Notes under the pieces: generated by a model
The model's database searches: none
What the model was told of the DNA's origin: nothing
Seen by the model: the letters and a program-made list of their open reading frames with translations, nothing else
Position numbers and translations under genes: made by a program
Shown here: in pieces, positions 21,698 to 32,878 of the stretch
Numbering within the stretch: position 1 is the stretch's first letter
Layout: every line of letters starts with the position of its first letter
From: Chondrus crispus
Lineage: Eukaryota; Rhodophyta; Florideophyceae; Gigartinales; Gigartinaceae
Direction: 5' to 3'
DNA: 64,000 nt
Assembly (NCBI RefSeq): GCF_000350225.1
Contig: NW_005178873.1
Coordinates: forward strand, 179,790-243,789

Positions 21698-23600
21698 GTC
21701 GCCTCCACGCTGAACGGCGGTGGACAGCACTTTACCGCTGTCATCGGGGTTTCAGCCGACGGCCTCGTGGCATCTCTTTTCTTCATAAGTTCTGGGAAAA
21801 AGATTATGCAAAAGTGGCTGGATCCTCTGGATCAGGTATTTCTCGAAGCCGATTCGGACTGCCACAGTTTTACGAAACCTGGATGGATGTCGGAAGACGT
21901 CCCTATCAAGATCACCGAGAACGGCTCGATGGAAAAGGCTATTATTCCAGCCTTCATCAAGCATCTGGACAACTTCGTGCGCCATTTCGCTGGTGTTACT
22001 GACACTTATCTACTCACGCTTGACGGCCACAGCTTTCGGAACGGATACAAGTGGCTGGAGTGCTGAAAAGTGGGATCGTTGGGTGAGCCCATTTACTTCC
22101 ATGTGCGCACAAACAAAGTATATATACTACTGTATCAGTTCAACCACAACGAAGTAAGGACCTACACATCCACATTAGACATGTTATCCCAGTACTGTAG
22201 TACAAAACATGAATAGAGAATTAAAATCAAGAGGCAGGAGTAATCACCAGATATCATTACATCTCTCGCTACGTACCTTAAATCACTTAGACAATTGTTG
22301 ACCAACATCAGTACTGCGCGATGAGCTTAGATGTTACTGACTTAATGCGCGACCACTTGAAGGGAAGTTCACGTATCAACATGGAGCAGTGTGAAAAATT
22401 CCGATGCGAGGTCGTCCAGTCTCCAACCAATACATCGCATTTCCTCCAACCGTTTGATCAGATGGTGAAAAAGAGGTTCAAAAGATCTTTGAGGATCATC
22501 CGAGACAAGTTCGCAGAGGTTTGTCTCATAGACGCGCAGTCTGTCAATTTCAGCTTGGCGTGTGCTGTGTTCGCACATCAAGCGATTACGGAGTCGGATG
22601 TGCGCTCATCTTTTCTCACGTACGGCCTGTTCCCGTCTCAACGCCACTTCGCTGATCGGTTCAGGACATCAGTACAGCAGCTGCTCCTCGCCTCTGGGGC
22701 TGCCAGTCTTTCGAGCGGTGCTGGATCTTCAGGCGATGAAGGTCCTTCGAGCGGCGTTGTTCTCGCAAGTGATGTACCGCAGCGTCAACCTGATTCTGAG
22801 ACCGAGTTGATGATTGCAGAAATTATGGATAAGGATATTTTCAGCGCTGTGAAGATTCAGCGCTTTCAAAACATGCTGGAAAATACCACTACTATGAACA
22901 ATATCCTCATGAACCGTATCTCCGCTCCGAAACCTATTCCGAGAGCTGACAATAGTCACAAGAGGCCTTCATTTGACAGTGCGGCGCCCGGCGACTGGCT
23001 CACAACAGCTGATCTACTCAATCGGCGCAAGGAAGCTGAGGCGGCCAAGATCGCCGAGGCCGCAGCGAAAGATCAACGCAAAGATGCCGCTCTGCAGAGG
23101 CGCCGAGATGTCGCAAGGACAACGCAGCTGCGAAAGGAGGAGAAGCGCGCGAAGGCACTCCGTAAGCAGCAGATGCGTGCAGGTATTGCCCTGGCGAATG
23201 TAGCCTCCGCTTGTATCACCGAGGAAGCTTCAAACGCCTTCTCTCTGGTGAAGTCCGCGCCGTAGATTGCCACACAGCTCTCCCGAGTCTCTGAAAAGCA
23301 CTGTGGCACGAGCCGACATGCCCGCGGGCAACCAACCGCTCGGACAATTCTCAAAGACGTGCAACTGCGGCATACGCACAAGCTTTCCGGTTGCAAATCT
23401 CAGGTGCCCAAAATTAGCCCGGGGCGGTTTGAGCTCCCCTTTCGGAAGTTACTCACTGATATAAACGTTTCTCAGCCATTTACTGACCGTTCTTCTTGCT
23501 TAGCTTTTTATTGGTAGTTTCATAAGATCATACAGCCAAACTGTTATTATTTGGGAGCAATTGGCGTACAAAGTGCCCAAAGTTACACCAATGGGAAGGG

Positions 23601-24027
23601 TGCTGTGCTGCTAACAATAACACTGTAAACGAGGCCCAGTACACGTGTACACGCGTGGAATAAATCGGCACGGCAGGCAGCGCGCCGTGGGAGGCGCATT
23701 CCAGCGCGTCGTGAGACGCTGATCTAATCGGGGCCGCGATCTAATCGGGCGCCGCGATCTAACGCACGTGTACCGCGTGTGGATATTTCGCTCGCATCTC
23801 CGAAACGGCCCGCCGCCCGCCCCGCCAATCGCCCTGCGACGCGTGTACACGCGCATCCCCCACGCGCCCCCGCGCCGCAGATCTCCCCGAGACTCTCAAC
23901 CGCCCGCCACCCGCCTCGGCCCTCACTCCGCGCTCACCTACTCGCCGCACTTCCCCCTCTTCCGCGTCACACCACCGCCCCCACCCGCAAGCCTAGCCGC
24001 GCCCAACCCACCACCCCCACCACCCCC
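23601..24027. other. GC-rich flank before the first gap
   Basis: No gene is supported. GATCTAATCGGG-type units repeat near 23720-23762, and the stretch before the gap is a C-rich run ending in repeated CCACC. Confidence 0.5.
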
Positions 24028-24963
24028 NNNNNNNNNNNNNNNNNNNNNNNNNNNNNNNNNNNNNNNNNNNNNNNNNNNNNNNNNNNNNNNNNNNNNNNNN
24101 NNNNNNNNNNNNNNNNNNNNNNNNNNNNNNNNNNNNNNNNNNNNNNNNNNNNNNNNNNNNNNNNNNNNNNNNNNNNNNNNNNNNNNNNNNNNNNNNNNNN
24201 NNNNNNNNNNNNNNNNNNNNNNNNNNNNNNNNNNNNNNNNNNNNNNNNNNNNNNNNNNNNNNNNNNNNNNNNNNNNNNNNNNNNNNNNNNNNNNNNNNNN
24301 NNNNNNNNNNNNNNNNNNNNNNNNNNNNNNNNNNNNNNNNNNNNNNNNNNNNNNNNNNNNNNNNNNNNNNNNNNNNNNNNNNNNNNNNNNNNNNNNNNNN
24401 NNNNNNNNNNNNNNNNNNNNNNNNNNNNNNNNNNNNNNNNNNNNNNNNNNNNNNNNNNNNNNNNNNNNNNNNNNNNNNNNNNNNNNNNNNNNNNNNNNNN
24501 NNNNNNNNNNNNNNNNNNNNNNNNNNNNNNNNNNNNNNNNNNNNNNNNNNNNNNNNNNNNNNNNNNNNNNNNNNNNNNNNNNNNNNNNNNNNNNNNNNNN
24601 NNNNNNNNNNNNNNNNNNNNNNNNNNNNNNNNNNNNNNNNNNNNNNNNNNNNNNNNNNNNNNNNNNNNNNNNNNNNNNNNNNNNNNNNNNNNNNNNNNNN
24701 NNNNNNNNNNNNNNNNNNNNNNNNNNNNNNNNNNNNNNNNNNNNNNNNNNNNNNNNNNNNNNNNNNNNNNNNNNNNNNNNNNNNNNNNNNNNNNNNNNNN
24801 NNNNNNNNNNNNNNNNNNNNNNNNNNNNNNNNNNNNNNNNNNNNNNNNNNNNNNNNNNNNNNNNNNNNNNNNNNNNNNNNNNNNNNNNNNNNNNNNNNNN
24901 NNNNNNNNNNNNNNNNNNNNNNNNNNNNNNNNNNNNNNNNNNNNNNNNNNNNNNNNNNNNNNN
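24028..24963. other. assembly gap (936 N)
   Basis: All bases are N. Frames drawn across it are artefacts. It removes the 3' part of the cyclophilin gene. Confidence 1.
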
Positions 24964-25337
24964 GGCAGCATAAAGTCCTAGATCACGCGATGGAACGCGC
25001 ACCCTGCGTACCCGAACCCCTTCTCGCCGGTGCACAGGACCCGAAAGTTCTCCGCCGTTTTCGGCACCGCCTTTCCGAACAGGCCAAACTCGATCCGCCC
25101 CTTATCCTCGCCCCCGATGCTGATATCAAAGTAGACCGTGTTCGTCACCGCCGGGCCGTCTGCCGCCGACGTCGTGGTCGTCCTCCTCAAAACGCCTGCG
25201 GGGAGCCGCGACTGACCCCCGCCGACGCGGCCCGCCGCACGCACCGGCCGCAGCCCGTGCAGCGCGCTCGTGCGCGAGCTCGCTACCCGGGCCCCGCGCG
25301 AGACCAGCGTAAAAGCGCCGGAGACAAACGCTGCCAT
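24964..25337 (-). CDS. organelle-targeted cyclophilin-type peptidyl-prolyl isomerase, truncated by the gap
   Basis: ATG 25337 opens a leader rich in Ala, Arg and Ser (about residues 1-60, [20 protein letters not shown]), which looks like a mitochondrial or plastid transit peptide. The cyclophilin fold then begins ([45 protein letters not shown]). The Arg in FHRVI and the Phe in DFM are parts of the isomerase active site. After HRVI the codon is TAG where relatives have Lys, Arg or Pro, then DFML continues in frame to the gap edge. Because the change is one base from AAG and lies only about 15 bp from the gap, a sequence error is as likely as a true nonsense mutation. The rest of the domain is missing. 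Confidence 0.85.
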
Positions 25338-26246
25338 TGCTGTTGATGTTAGAGCGTTGCGGAGGGAGGGGGGTGGATCGGTAGGGGATGGATTGCTGAG
25401 GGATGGATTGCTGAGGGATGGGGTGGAGAGTCGCCGTGGGGATCAATGGGCACAAATTGATGCGATCGGGGGGCGATCGGGGGGCGATCGGGGGGCGTTC
25501 TGCAGGGAAGGGGAGAGGAGAGATGCGATGAGCACGAGTGAAAAAAGGCAATCTCCACGAAAAAGCTCAAAACTTTCAATCTCGAAATCTCGAAATCTCT
25601 CTGCCCGATGCACCAAAGATTGTAGTATAAATTCATACTATGAACCCAAAGATTGTTACAGTACCCAAGCAAGGGTACATTACAGTATGAACAGTGCTGT
25701 ATGTAAATCTTTACAGTAAACTGCGCATGGTGTACCTACTACAGTAGCACCACTGGTACTACCTTCAAGGTACAGTAGGCGGCGCCTACTAATAGGCCCC
25801 ATCGATAACGCAAATGCACAAAAAGACGGGGGCTTCAACTGCACCTGTTGCATCTCTTCAATGGCACCTTTGTATGCGTTGCACTGTTGGAGGCATTGAT
25901 TTAGGAACAAGGTGATGTCAATTCTCGCAAGAAGGCCATGCCTGTAGAAAAAGAAATTACTCTACCTACAGCATCATACAAAATCTTTATCACTTGCCCG
26001 ACTTGCACCAGTGTTCAAGCAAAGGGCTTTCGAGGTGCATGTGGCCTTGTCCTCATTCACATCTTAAGTCCCAGAAAAATCCACGTACATCTGAAAGCAT
26101 ATGCACTTCCAGTCTATACTTTTAATTATTAGAAAACAAGTTACTGATCATTAGTTTACGTACCCGTGGCAATCGACATCGAAACTGACGCCAGTACGGT
26201 ACAAGTCTTTCACTTTTGTTTCACAAGCGACCCTGTCCTCATCCAC
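25338..26246. other. intergenic region with short tandem repeats
   Basis: No gene is seen. GGATGGATTGCTGAG is repeated about 2.4 times at 25386-25421, and CGATCGGGGGG three times at 25463-25495. Several TACAGTA words and a small palindrome (TAGTATAAATTCATACTA, near 25622) lie at 25620-25800. Confidence 0.6.
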
Positions 26247-27731
26247 TTAGACGATAACTGCACCGGAGGGAGCAATCTGCGCAAGACGATCAGCCCCATT
26301 CTCCAAAGCAGAGCTAGACATTCCAGTGAGACTGAAGATGGCGCGCACCGGAAGAAGGAGAGAGTGCGCTGTCTTTGCTTCAACAGCGGTGGTGTACGTG
26401 GAGGCAACCACACCGTCGACAACGATATCACCCTGGACGGTCTGGGGGTTGTACAGACCGGTTTCGGAGATTTCAGAGACGGATGACACAGTCGACGATC
26501 CGTTCTCGGTCATCACCACATCACCAGCACGGATAGACTTGGCGGCAGCGAGCTGCCCGTTGACATAGAGGTAATGGCCCTTGGTGAGCGAAAGAGAGTG
26601 ACCAGAGACGGTGTTGAACCGCACGAAAGAGTAGTCTACACCGGCGTTCTTGTGCGTAAACATGAAGACCGACGAGAACTGGTTGGCCCCGACCTTGACG
26701 CGGTCACCGATCTCGATCTGGTCCATGCGCTTGACGGAACCGTTCTCAAGCTCAACAGTGGCTGAGGCGGGGAAGCAGACAGAATCACCATCATCATCAT
26801 CATCGTCATCCTCCTCAGATTCGACAGGCTCCTCAGATTCGACAGGCTCCTGAATCGCAGGCCCCTGAATCGCAGGCTCCTCAGTGCTCGATGCGCCCTC
26901 GGCGTCGCTGTTACTCTCGTCGGAGGTGATACTTTCGACTGCAGCAGCTCCGACACCAGCAGCGCCGACACCAGCAGCTCCGATACCAGCAGCAGTGACA
27001 CCAGAGTCGGAATCGGAATCGGAATCAGAATCAGAATCAGAGCCCTCAGCCATGTCTCCATCGTTCATGTCTCCTTGGTCCATATCGCCGGAAGATCCGG
27101 CTCCAGCCTCCATGGTGCCCTCCGGCGCTTCGGAAGCTTCTTCAGTATTCGAGCCAGCGTTGTTCGGAATGCCAATGACGCGGTCAGCGTATTTAGCAAA
27201 ATATGTGCAAGGAGTCGGGGAGGTGGGTTCGTACACAATCATGTACTTCGCACCCGGGTAGAGGGTGATGAGGTTAGGGATTTTGATCTTCTTCTCCTCC
27301 TCAATGAAAAAAGCCATGGTTTTAGCGTGGGTCATGGAGGGACCGCACTGGCGGTCAGTTCGCTCGACACCGAGCATGAAAGTGGCACCCTGAGATTCGA
27401 GGGCATCGAAAACGTTCTTAAAAGGTTCCTGCTTGAGGATAGAACCGATTTCAGATTCGACGACAGCTTCCTTGGTAATGACGGTGAAGTCATTTTCCCC
27501 AGTGCAAGCGTTTCCGTCTTCAGAAATGCTGGTGTGAGGAACATTGTACATGTCAGGGCCCGCTGGCATCATCTTCTTGAAGTTGACACTCTTGGAGCAG
27601 CTTCCCTGCTTAACGAAGCGGTTGTACTCCCCAGTAATGTCTGCAGGAAGGAATTGGCGACCCTGACGGGTGGGAGCGGCGATGGCAAGCACGGCGAGGC
27701 CGGCGAGAAGAATGGACTTCATGGCGAACAT
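26247..27731 (-). CDS. secreted protein with C-terminal hedgehog-type Hint (Hog) autoprocessing domain
   Basis: The 494-residue single-exon gene starts at ATG 27731 (or the second Met three codons later). Residues 4-20 form a signal peptide (MKSILLAGLAVLAIAAP). Residues 27-190 are an extracellular domain with paired Cys (45, 76, 129, 175) that I cannot assign, though its layout recalls fasciclin-like domains. Residues 213-315 are a linker of Asp/Ser repeats, Gly-Ala-Val repeats and an Asp/Glu run. The Hint domain starts at Cys319 (CFPASATVELENG), has the TxxH motif LTKGHYLYV (Thr383, His386) and the late block VVDGVVAST typical of Hog domains. In this family the Cys attacks the preceding peptide bond and releases the N-terminal part; whether sterol or water finishes the reaction here is unknown. 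The residue before Cys is Val rather than the Gly of animal hedgehog. Such Hint proteins occur in red algae and other protists. Confidence 0.85.
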   Translation of the reverse strand: MFAMKSILLAGLAVLAIAAPTRQGRQFLPADITGEYNRFVKQGSCSKSVNFKKMMPAGPDMYNVPHTSISEDGNACTGENDFTVITKEAVVESEIGSILKQEPFKNVFDALESQGATFMLGVERTDRQCGPSMTHAKTMAFFIEEEKKIKIPNLITLYPGAKYMIVYEPTSPTPCTYFAKYADRVIGIPNNAGSNTEEASEAPEGTMEAGAGSSGDMDQGDMNDGDMAEGSDSDSDSDSDSDSGVTAAGIGAAGVGAAGVGAAAVESITSDESNSDAEGASSTEEPAIQGPAIQEPVESEEPVESEEDDDDDDDGDSVCFPASATVELENGSVKRMDQIEIGDRVKVGANQFSSVFMFTHKNAGVDYSFVRFNTVSGHSLSLTKGHYLYVNGQLAAAKSIRAGDVVMTENGSSTVSSVSEISETGLYNPQTVQGDIVVDGVVASTYTTAVEAKTAHSLLLPVRAIFSLTGMSSSALENGADRLAQIAPSGAVIV

Positions 27732-29951
27732 TTTGAGAGTGAAAGAAGACTATTTTAGAGCCTTTTCTGAACTAACTCTTCGTCTTCACGAGCTGGATGC
27801 TGTGAGACCAGGATGCTGAACGCAAGAATTGCAGCTGTTATATCTTGCGATTTGGTGCGAGGCTTTAAAGTGTAGGCCAAGAGTCTGACAGGAGAAAGCC
27901 CAGCTCAGGAATCGTCCTGATGCCTTCTGAAAAAGTGTCTTCTGATTGAGGCAAGGTACAGACACGTTCAGGGACAGTAAATCCGCGAAGAAGGCCTGGC
28001 CGAACAACGCGAGAAGTAGCTTTCTTGAACGGACCATAAATTGCCTTCGTTGCCCAGCCACGATGACAGTTGTCCGGGCCCTTCGAGCCCGGCAAAATTG
28101 GTAGAGTCCCTCTTTACAGCATTTCGAAGCCAGCAAAAACTTTGCTTCCAAAAGCTCAGAACTGCTCATCGCATGGCCACTACCATGTAAGTAAAGTAAC
28201 GAGATTGTACCGAACAGAACCTTGTCGCTCCTGCATAATGTAACCGCCGAGCCCCCAATGATGAAAGACATCATCTGCAATCAAAAAGCGCCATGAGAGT
28301 AGATGGGCAGTGACGTGCGAGGGGCCAGCGTTCTTGCAGAGCATTACGAGGCTGTTTCAAAGTCAGTTTCGAAAGACCAGTGAGCCCTCTTTGGAGCTGT
28401 ATGGATTACATGACTGGCTTCGATATGTGCGATGGCCTTCGGCATTGCCACAGTATCGCAGCAGCAGTTGAATTATTGAATCTCCCATTTCTAATGACAG
28501 GCGCTTTCTGTATCCTCAAAGGTTCCATGGAAGTCCGAAGAAGCAATCTGACGTCATCACTTCGGTGAGTGCAGCTGTAGTGACAACACCGTTGTAACCT
28601 TGTGTGGACCATTGCTTTCGTAAGCTGGCCTGCGTCAAATAGGACCCACTACATTTATAGCTGAATGATGTGTTCGGATGCATCTCACGACCACGTGTTA
28701 CCGAAAGTCTTCCTTTGCAGACTTGATTTTCGATAAATTCTGCAGAGCAATACGGCCTCGCCCGAAACGTGTGTTCCAGCCATCTGTACGAGAGCCAAGC
28801 ACCCGGAACTCGTTGCCTATCTATCTATGGACTCGAAACGCCTTTGCCATTGAAAGGGGCGCTTACATTTACTGTGCGGATGAACAACTTCTCTACCACT
28901 CTCTTAGAAGTTCTAACTAAGAACGCATAAGGCAGTATGGAAGAGGTCGTGCCAGTATGCGTACAATACGACCCTGTGCTTCATCGAAGTAGGTATTTAT
29001 GTCCCGAATCCTCTTTCCACATTCGAACTTTCATCAGTGAGGTGAATATACTGCATGGGCATGAGGTGATGTAGACCGCGCCAATACATCGACGTTTTGA
29101 ATTAGAAAATGCAGTCCTATGCTGGCGTAAGCTCAAACCAAGAATTCTCTTAAGAGAATGATCTTACTCTGGAGCTGGGATGATAGACCACTCAGATTTA
29201 CCCTGCCTCCTTTTTACGACGTAACTACGTATAATAGTGAGTTTATTTGCGTCATAGCACCGCAAGCCCTCCCAGTTGATACGTAAATCTGCGTGCTGAC
29301 TTGTCAGCAGTCCAAAACGAGTAAAGGCAGACTAGAATTGGATAATTCGAACGATAATCTACCAAATTCACGTAGTACCTGCCTGACTATATATTCCACA
29401 ATCCTTCGCACGTCCGTATGACAGTGTTTCTTTATATGGTGCTCTAATTAGTTGACAAAATCGAGCTAAGCGACAGAGGGCAACAAAAATGTTATTAAAG
29501 ACTAGCTAGGAAAGCAAAAGTCATTCTCATTGACTCTAAAAAAGAGGCGTGTTGGAACTCCTCAGGCGTGTCTTTGATTAAAGTTGTATGAAGCACCATC
29601 TGCATGATAGGCAGAGCCAAAAGCCGGCCCGTCGCCTGTCAAAAAATACACTCAATATGCGGTTTGACAGTTACTTGTAATGATTCCAGTCTGGAGCAAC
29701 TGAAAAGAAATAAGTCAGATCTTTGCTCGTAGGCACAATGTACGTATATATGCATACATACCTATTCGAACGTACTTCATAACTGCAAATTGTCAACAAG
29801 GACGGCAAGCATCAAATTTTAACTCGCTTTGTGATTCTTAAACGACAGTAACTGGAAAACAAATCACGCACAAACTCACAGCTAAATGACAAAACGAAAC
29901 ACTGAGGTTCAAAACACAGTGGAAAATCGCAAACGTGAACAACAACTAAGC
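27732..29951. other. long intergenic region without a recognised gene
   Basis: Over 2.2 kb I find no frame with family resemblance, no RNA gene and no transposon ends. The only frames are short and of random composition. The first few hundred bases should hold the promoter of the Hint gene. Confidence 0.5.
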
Positions 29952-30362
29952 CTACATCTTTCTGCCCTCAACAAGGACGATGTGATAGCCCGAGGTGGAC
30001 TTAAAGGGGGGCGTAACCTGTCCCGGTGGGGTGCCGAAGGCCTTTTCCTCAAAAGCGCCTACCATTTTCCCACGCGGGAACCATCCGAGGTTACCGCCGG
30101 AGTTGGCGGATGAGCACTCCGAATACTTGCGTGCAAGCTCTCCAAACTTGCCGGGGGGAATCTTGCCGGGGTACTGCTCCTTGAGGTCCTCATAGGCCTC
30201 ATTGATTTTGCCGTATTTCTCGCAGAGAATATGACGTGCCTTGACGTGGTTGCAGGTCTTCATGTCGTCCTTGCCACCCTTGTTCCCCTTGGAACCGCTC
30301 GCGCCCGCTTTGCCTTTCCCGCCGCCGCCCTTCGCCGCTGCTGCGCCTCCTTTCTTTCCCAT
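29952..30362 (-). CDS. PIN4: parvulin-type peptidyl-prolyl isomerase, PIN4/Par14 homologue
   Basis: The 136-residue protein isomerises peptidyl-prolyl bonds; PIN4 members act in ribosome biogenesis and bind DNA or pre-rRNA through a basic N-terminus. Residues 1-33 are the typical Gly/Lys/Ala-rich tail (GKGKAGASGSKGNKGGK). The parvulin core follows: VKARHILCEK (His44), FGELARKYSECSSANSGGNL (residues 73-92), GWFPRGKMV, and the terminal strand GYHIVLVEGRKM (His127). Length and architecture match the family end to end and there is no intron. The start at ATG 30362 fits the known N-terminus; the longer open frame upstream is leader. It is divergently oriented to the first NDUFS2 copy, 406 bp away. 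Confidence 0.93.
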   Translation of the reverse strand: MGKKGGAAAAKGGGGKGKAGASGSKGNKGGKDDMKTCNHVKARHILCEKYGKINEAYEDLKEQYPGKIPPGKFGELARKYSECSSANSGGNLGWFPRGKMVGAFEEKAFGTPPGQVTPPFKSTSGYHIVLVEGRKM

Positions 30363-30768
30363 GGTGTTTTTTCTCTTGGGTGGTAAACTTCTGTATAATT
30401 TCTGCGAGGGGGGCTGAGTGAGGTCGAACTGAGCGGGACGGCTTGAAAGAGGAAGGCAGCAGAGCCAGGCCGAAGAACTTGCAAGTACGGGATGTTGCCA
30501 GACGAGATTTCTGGGTCTTGTTTTGTGCATGCAAAATGGATGGATGCTTTTCGTTTGTTGCATTGCTGGATTTTAGAGTGCCTCTTTTCATCTTTTTCAA
30601 AATAATTTCGTTCTTTTGGAAAATTTTGCCAATGCACAAACAATCTCGGCTACGAACCCACAATCACGCACGCAATGAGCGACACACATCCTTCGCCAAC
30701 ACCCTCTCCAATATCACATCCCCTGCATCCCCTTCATAGGATTCCCTCCGCCTCTTTCCCCTTGCGCC
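30363..30768. promoter_or_regulatory. shared divergent promoter region of PIN4 and NDUFS2 copy 1
   Basis: The 406-bp space between two divergent ATGs must contain both promoters. No clear TATA box at a canonical distance was identified; the PIN4 side is pyrimidine-rich in its sense direction. This is inferred from position only. Confidence 0.4.
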
Positions 30769-32878
30769 ATGCTCCGCTCCCTCGCCTCACGCACGGCCGT
30801 TCTTTCCCGCCCGGTGAGAGGTCTGCAAGTGCGCACGCTTGTCTCGCGCGGCGGCCTTTCGATCGCCAACCAGAAGCCGGCCGCCACTCTCATTGACAGC
30901 GCTGTCAATGTCGTTGCGGGGGAGGTCGGCTTCGAACAACTAGAACCCCATGAGCTCACCCGCCTTCGCGCAGATCGCGAGAAGCAGCTCGATATTCGGA
31001 ATTTCACCCTCAACTTTGGGCCTCAGCATCCGGTACGCGTTTATTGTCGAAACATCCGTGCGTAGGAAGTCGCGTCATTTTGTGGCCAGCATTAGTACTG
31101 ATTTATGTTCTTTTCTTTTTCTTCTCTCTTGCGCGTCTTTTGTGCCTGTCTCTCTTGGGATAAAAGGGTAAGTTATCATATAGAAACTTCTCAGATACGG
31201 ATAGAAAACCGAAGAGCACCGCGAGCGACATTCGCTAACCAAACATCTCGATGACAAATTCTGTTTCGCGAGCAGCTGCGCATGGCGTGTTACGCCTCGT
31301 TCTGGAACTTGACGGCGAGGTAGCCGTCAAGCTCGACCCTCATATCGGTCTTCTGCATCGCGGCACCGAAAAGCTCATCGAGCACAAGACCTATCTCCAG
31401 GCTCTGCCTTACTTTGATCGCTTGGACTACGTCTCTATGATGGCTCAAGAGCAATGTTACTCATTAGCCGTCGAAAAGCTTCTGAAAATCGAGGCCCCCT
31501 TGCGTGCGAAGTACATTCGTACAATGTTTGCAGAAATTACTCGCATTCTCAACCACCTGCTCGCTGTAGGATGTCATGTATGTTTACTTTTTGGTACTGC
31601 GTGGCCGATTGTAGTCTTCTTGTAAGTGGCAACTAACGTGAACGATCTGTTCTGTACGGTGCGCATCACAGGGTATGGATGTCGGTGCGTTAACTCCGTT
31701 CTTGTGGGCTTTCGAGGAGCGTGAGAAGCTCATGGAGTTCTACGAACGCGTTTCTGGAGCTCGATTGCATTCTGCCTATGTACGACCTGGTGGTGTTGTT
31801 TCGGATATCCCTCTCGGGCTCATGGATGACATCTACGCATTCTGCAAATCCTTTGTTTCTCGAATCGACGAAATGGAGGAAATGCTTACTGGAAACCGTA
31901 TTTGGAAGCAGCGATTAGTTGACATTGGTGTGGTCACCGCTTCTGAAGCACTGGAGTGGGGATTCTCCGGCCCTATGCTGCGCGGCTCGGGCATTTCATG
32001 GGATTTACGGAAGGCACAACCATATGATGCGTATGAACATGTTGACTTCAAGATCCCAGTTGGCATCAACGGCGATTGCTATGATCGTTATCTTATCCGC
32101 GTTGAGGAAATGAGGCAGTCTTTGGACATTATCATCCAGTGCCTCAATCAAATGCCAGAGGGAGAAATCAAGGTCGATGATCGCAAGATCTCTCCACCAT
32201 CACGTGAAAACATGAAGCAATCGATGGAGGCCTTGATTCATCATTTTAAGTTGTATTCAGAAGGCTACTCAGTGCCAGCTGGAGATACTTACACCGCAGT
32301 CGAAGCTCCAAAGGGCGAATTTGGAGTCTACCTTGTGTCCAACGGGACAAATCGCCCATACCGATGCGGTATTAGAGCTCCAGGGTTCGCGCATTTGTCA
32401 GCATTGAATATGATGGGAAAGGGGCATATGGTAGCTGATGCGGTAACAATCATCGGGACTCAAGATATCGTGTTGTACGTCACCGAACCCACCCTGAGCA
32501 CTTCCCGCATGCGTTTCTGGTTTCGAAGCTAACATCATCATTTCAAACTTTGTGTAATTTATTCTTAATTGTGCGCGTGTTTTTCTCCAATACGTGATTT
32601 GCATTTTGCAGCGTAAGTTGAACCAGAGCTCTGAAAGTCACATACTTTGCCCCCAACTGTGCAACAGAAACTGACGGTTTTGGTTTTTTTCCTGGTGAAC
32701 ATGCGTCGTTGTTCTCACTCAAAACGTCCAATCCATACTTGAACAGGGAGTAAGTTGATTCATGGTCTACATCTATTCACGTTTCACGTTGAAGAGTTGC
32801 ACAGTCATAAGTATTCTAACCTAGTCTCTCTCTGAACTCATGAAATGTCCTTTCTTTGAGCAGGAGGTTGATCGCTAA
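30769..32878 (+). CDS. NDUFS2: NADH:ubiquinone oxidoreductase 49-kDa subunit (NDUFS2/nad7), copy 1
   Basis: The product is the quinone-site subunit of mitochondrial complex I. Residues 1 to about 40 are a mitochondrial presequence ([20 protein letters not shown]). Exon 1 ends at the conserved GPQHP (31032); exon 2 resumes with [15 protein letters not shown] and contains [20 protein letters not shown] and the quinone-site loop DYVSMM. Intron 2 is 31578-31671 (94 bp, GT-AG), exon 3 is 31672-32478, intron 3 is 32479-32863 (385 bp, GT-AG), and the last exon reads EVDR-stop (32864-32878), the normal family C-terminus. Intron 1 is odd: to keep frame it must be either GT...CA or TA...AG, as if one G were lost at the exon 1 border (31032-31033). 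This is a sequence error or a real splice-site lesion. Confidence 0.9.

Larger units (their letters stand above)
19529..23265 (+). pseudogene. pogo-like DDE transposase split by two insertions
   Basis: The N-terminal part (19529-19804) has a helix-turn-helix (TQRVISSMTGLSKGSVYML), and a second part in another frame runs to the first insertion (VEPFFSVLESFSAVT). The gene resumes at 20788 with the first catalytic motif ICNTDETFL near 20927, is cut again at 21014, and resumes at 21698 with VASTLNGGGQHFTAVIGVSA. The second motif LLTLDGHSFRNG is near 22012-22050. About 250-320 bp after WLEC, which do not fit the protein, precede the third motif HFLQPFDQMVKKRF near 22439. A basic, Ala-rich helical tail (KEEKRAKALRKQQMRAGIAL) ends at 23265. 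Removing the two insertions restores the reading frame across each site, which proves they came later. Confidence 0.85.
19253..23600 (+). mobile_element. Tc1/pogo-like DNA transposon disrupted by two LTR-type insertions
   Basis: The inverted termini CCCTTCC(T/C)ATTGGTGTAA, continuing to TGGGCA, begin at 19253 and end (as reverse complement) at 23600. A TA precedes the left end; the right flank reads TG, so the target duplication is imperfect. The 4348 bp include two later insertions, at 20083-20788 and 21015-21697, both inside the transposase gene. Confidence 0.75.

Noticed and set aside
23768..25035. Long open frames on both strands spanning 24028-24963
   Set aside because: They are open only because the gap is N. 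The same applies to frames across 40579-41256 and 58787-58886.
25386..25495. Short direct repeats considered as a CRISPR-like array
   Set aside because: Units of 11-15 bp in direct contact without spacers; the genome is eukaryotic.
26636..27758. Plus-strand and alternative frames over the Hint gene
   Set aside because: They arise from the repetitive Asp/Ser and Ala/Val codons of the real gene and show no domain.
31033..31074. Non-canonical GT...CA or TA...AG intron 1 in NDUFS2 copy 1
   Set aside because: A lost G in a short G run at the border explains the frame with one event and a normal GT-AG intron; an unusual intron class is not needed.
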